Below, piece after piece: positions 13,721 through 14,080 of a stretch of DNA of 14,080 nucleotides (its first letter is position 1; each line of letters begins with the position of its first letter). The notes under the pieces are model-generated. The model had not been told where the DNA came from. It saw only the letters and a program-made list of their open reading frames with translations, and made no database searches. Source of the DNA: an uncultured Prevotella sp. (GTDB lineage Bacteria > Bacteroidota > Bacteroidia > Bacteroidales > Bacteroidaceae); the NCBI GenBank assembly GCA_937916405.1, contig CALFUF010000139.1:1-14080 (forward strand), given 5' to 3'. A program made the translations under genes and the position numbers.

Positions 13721-13829
13721 CCTTGCCACCCTTGCCGCCTCCTTGTCACCTGCAAACCACTGACAATCAAGTGGTTTTGCAAGGCGGCAACGGTGGCAAG
13801 GGTTTTAAAAATTACGGGTAGGGGAATTC
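13721..13829 (+). repeat. Right copy of the ~109-bp palindromic repeat element
   Basis: An outer stem pairs 13721-13739 with 13783-13801 (18 of 19 positions). An inner stem pairs TGCAAACCACT (13751-13761) with AGTGGTTTTGCA (13770-13781) around an 8-nt loop. A GGGTTTTAAAAATTACG tail follows, so it could act as the ATPase terminator. Positions 13766-13829 are the inverted counterpart of 9684-9746, with one 1-bp indel and two mismatches, including 43 identical bases in a row. Both copies lie directly downstream of an outward-facing gene. Confidence 0.87.
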
Positions 13830-13884
13830 TTTGCGCGCGCGCACCTTAAATTATTATATTCAAGTTTCGCATGCTTCGCATTCT

Positions 13885-13919
13885 CACCTCTCACCTCTTA
13901 CCTCTCACCTCTTACCTCT
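13885..13919. repeat. Five tandem YACCTCT heptamers
   Basis: CACCTCT, CACCTCT, TACCTCT, CACCTCT and TACCTCT follow one another without gaps. This is a simple-sequence repeat in non-coding DNA. The rest of 13830-14080 is AT-rich, opens with a short alternating GC run (about 13833-13842), and shows no gene or promoter I can support. Confidence 0.7.
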
Positions 13920-14080
13920 CTATTAACACATTGCAAGTTTTTCAGCCGAATTGGCGACAAAAGGGAAGAAATAGAGGTTAAAAGGTTAAAAACCGATGTT
14001 ATTCGGAATTATTTCATTAAAATTATTCGACCTGTAAGGTTGGAAAAAGTAATATCAGGCAGCTTCGGTTTCAGTCATTA

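Noticed and set aside
9684..13829. Classical insertion sequence or transposon
   Set aside because: No transposase, integrase or recombinase is encoded inside, and I find no target-site duplication next to the repeats.
13833..13842. Alternating GC run as Z-DNA or origin element
   Set aside because: About ten bases is too short to support any function; noted only as a local oddity.
14055..14080. Possible 3' end of a minus-strand gene (MTETEAA then TGA) at the right window edge
   Set aside because: Only seven codons are visible, with no terminator or motif, so it cannot be told from chance.

Overview
The window looks like chromosomal DNA of a Bacteroidales bacterium, most likely Prevotella or a close relative. 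It has a SusC-type TonB-dependent transporter, a Reg_prop/Y_Y_Y/AraC sensor-regulator, a DUF1680-type glycosidase, a Bacteroidetes-style VirE gene, and promoters of the phylum-specific form TTTG-N19/20-TAnnTTTG before nearly every transcription unit. There are no rRNA or tRNA genes, no CRISPR array, and no transposase or integrase.

Layout. (1) Positions 1-5517, minus strand: the N-terminal 798 residues of a SusC/RagA transporter whose 3' end lies outside the window, preceded by a large membrane-spanning regulator. The regulator resembles a hybrid two-component sensor (HTCS) but goes from propellers and Y_Y_Y through one membrane helix straight to an AraC DNA-binding domain, with no kinase or receiver. 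The susC promoter carries a 13-bp direct repeat at 21-bp spacing, a good candidate for its binding site. (2) Positions 5518-5918: a gap with two 52-bp-spaced inverted repeats, a consensus plus-strand promoter and a 15-codon remnant resembling the start of an ATPase gene. (3) Positions 5919-8779, minus strand: a small outer-membrane beta-barrel protein and a secreted GH127/GH146-type beta-L-arabinofuranosidase, each with its own promoter. Together with the Sus regulator and transporter they suggest use of arabinose-containing plant glycans. (4) Positions 8925-9643: a HigB-HigA toxin-antitoxin operon, toxin first, with promoter and a candidate operator.

(5) Positions 9684-13829: a roughly 4.1-kb accessory module bounded by two related 108-109-bp elements in inverted orientation. 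They share a 43-bp perfect match and each can fold into a long hairpin. Inside are a VirE-type primase/helicase-like gene and a small cysteine-rich gene (both minus strand), and a divergent AAA ATPase of the DUF4143 type (plus strand). Between the two minus-strand genes lies an array of six 22-bp units, five carrying an RTTCCA-N5-TGGAAY-like palindrome, resembling plasmid iterons or an operator array. The divergent region before the ATPase holds five TTGCAC/GTGCAA half-sites, including a perfect 15-bp inverted repeat over the -7 box. This module is the most likely place for an undescribed system: a replication-type ATPase, a possible DNA-binding partner, an iteron array and matched palindromic ends in a compact unit. 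(6) Positions 13830-14080: AT-rich non-coding sequence with a short heptamer repeat.

Family names come from recognising motifs by eye; no database search was possible.
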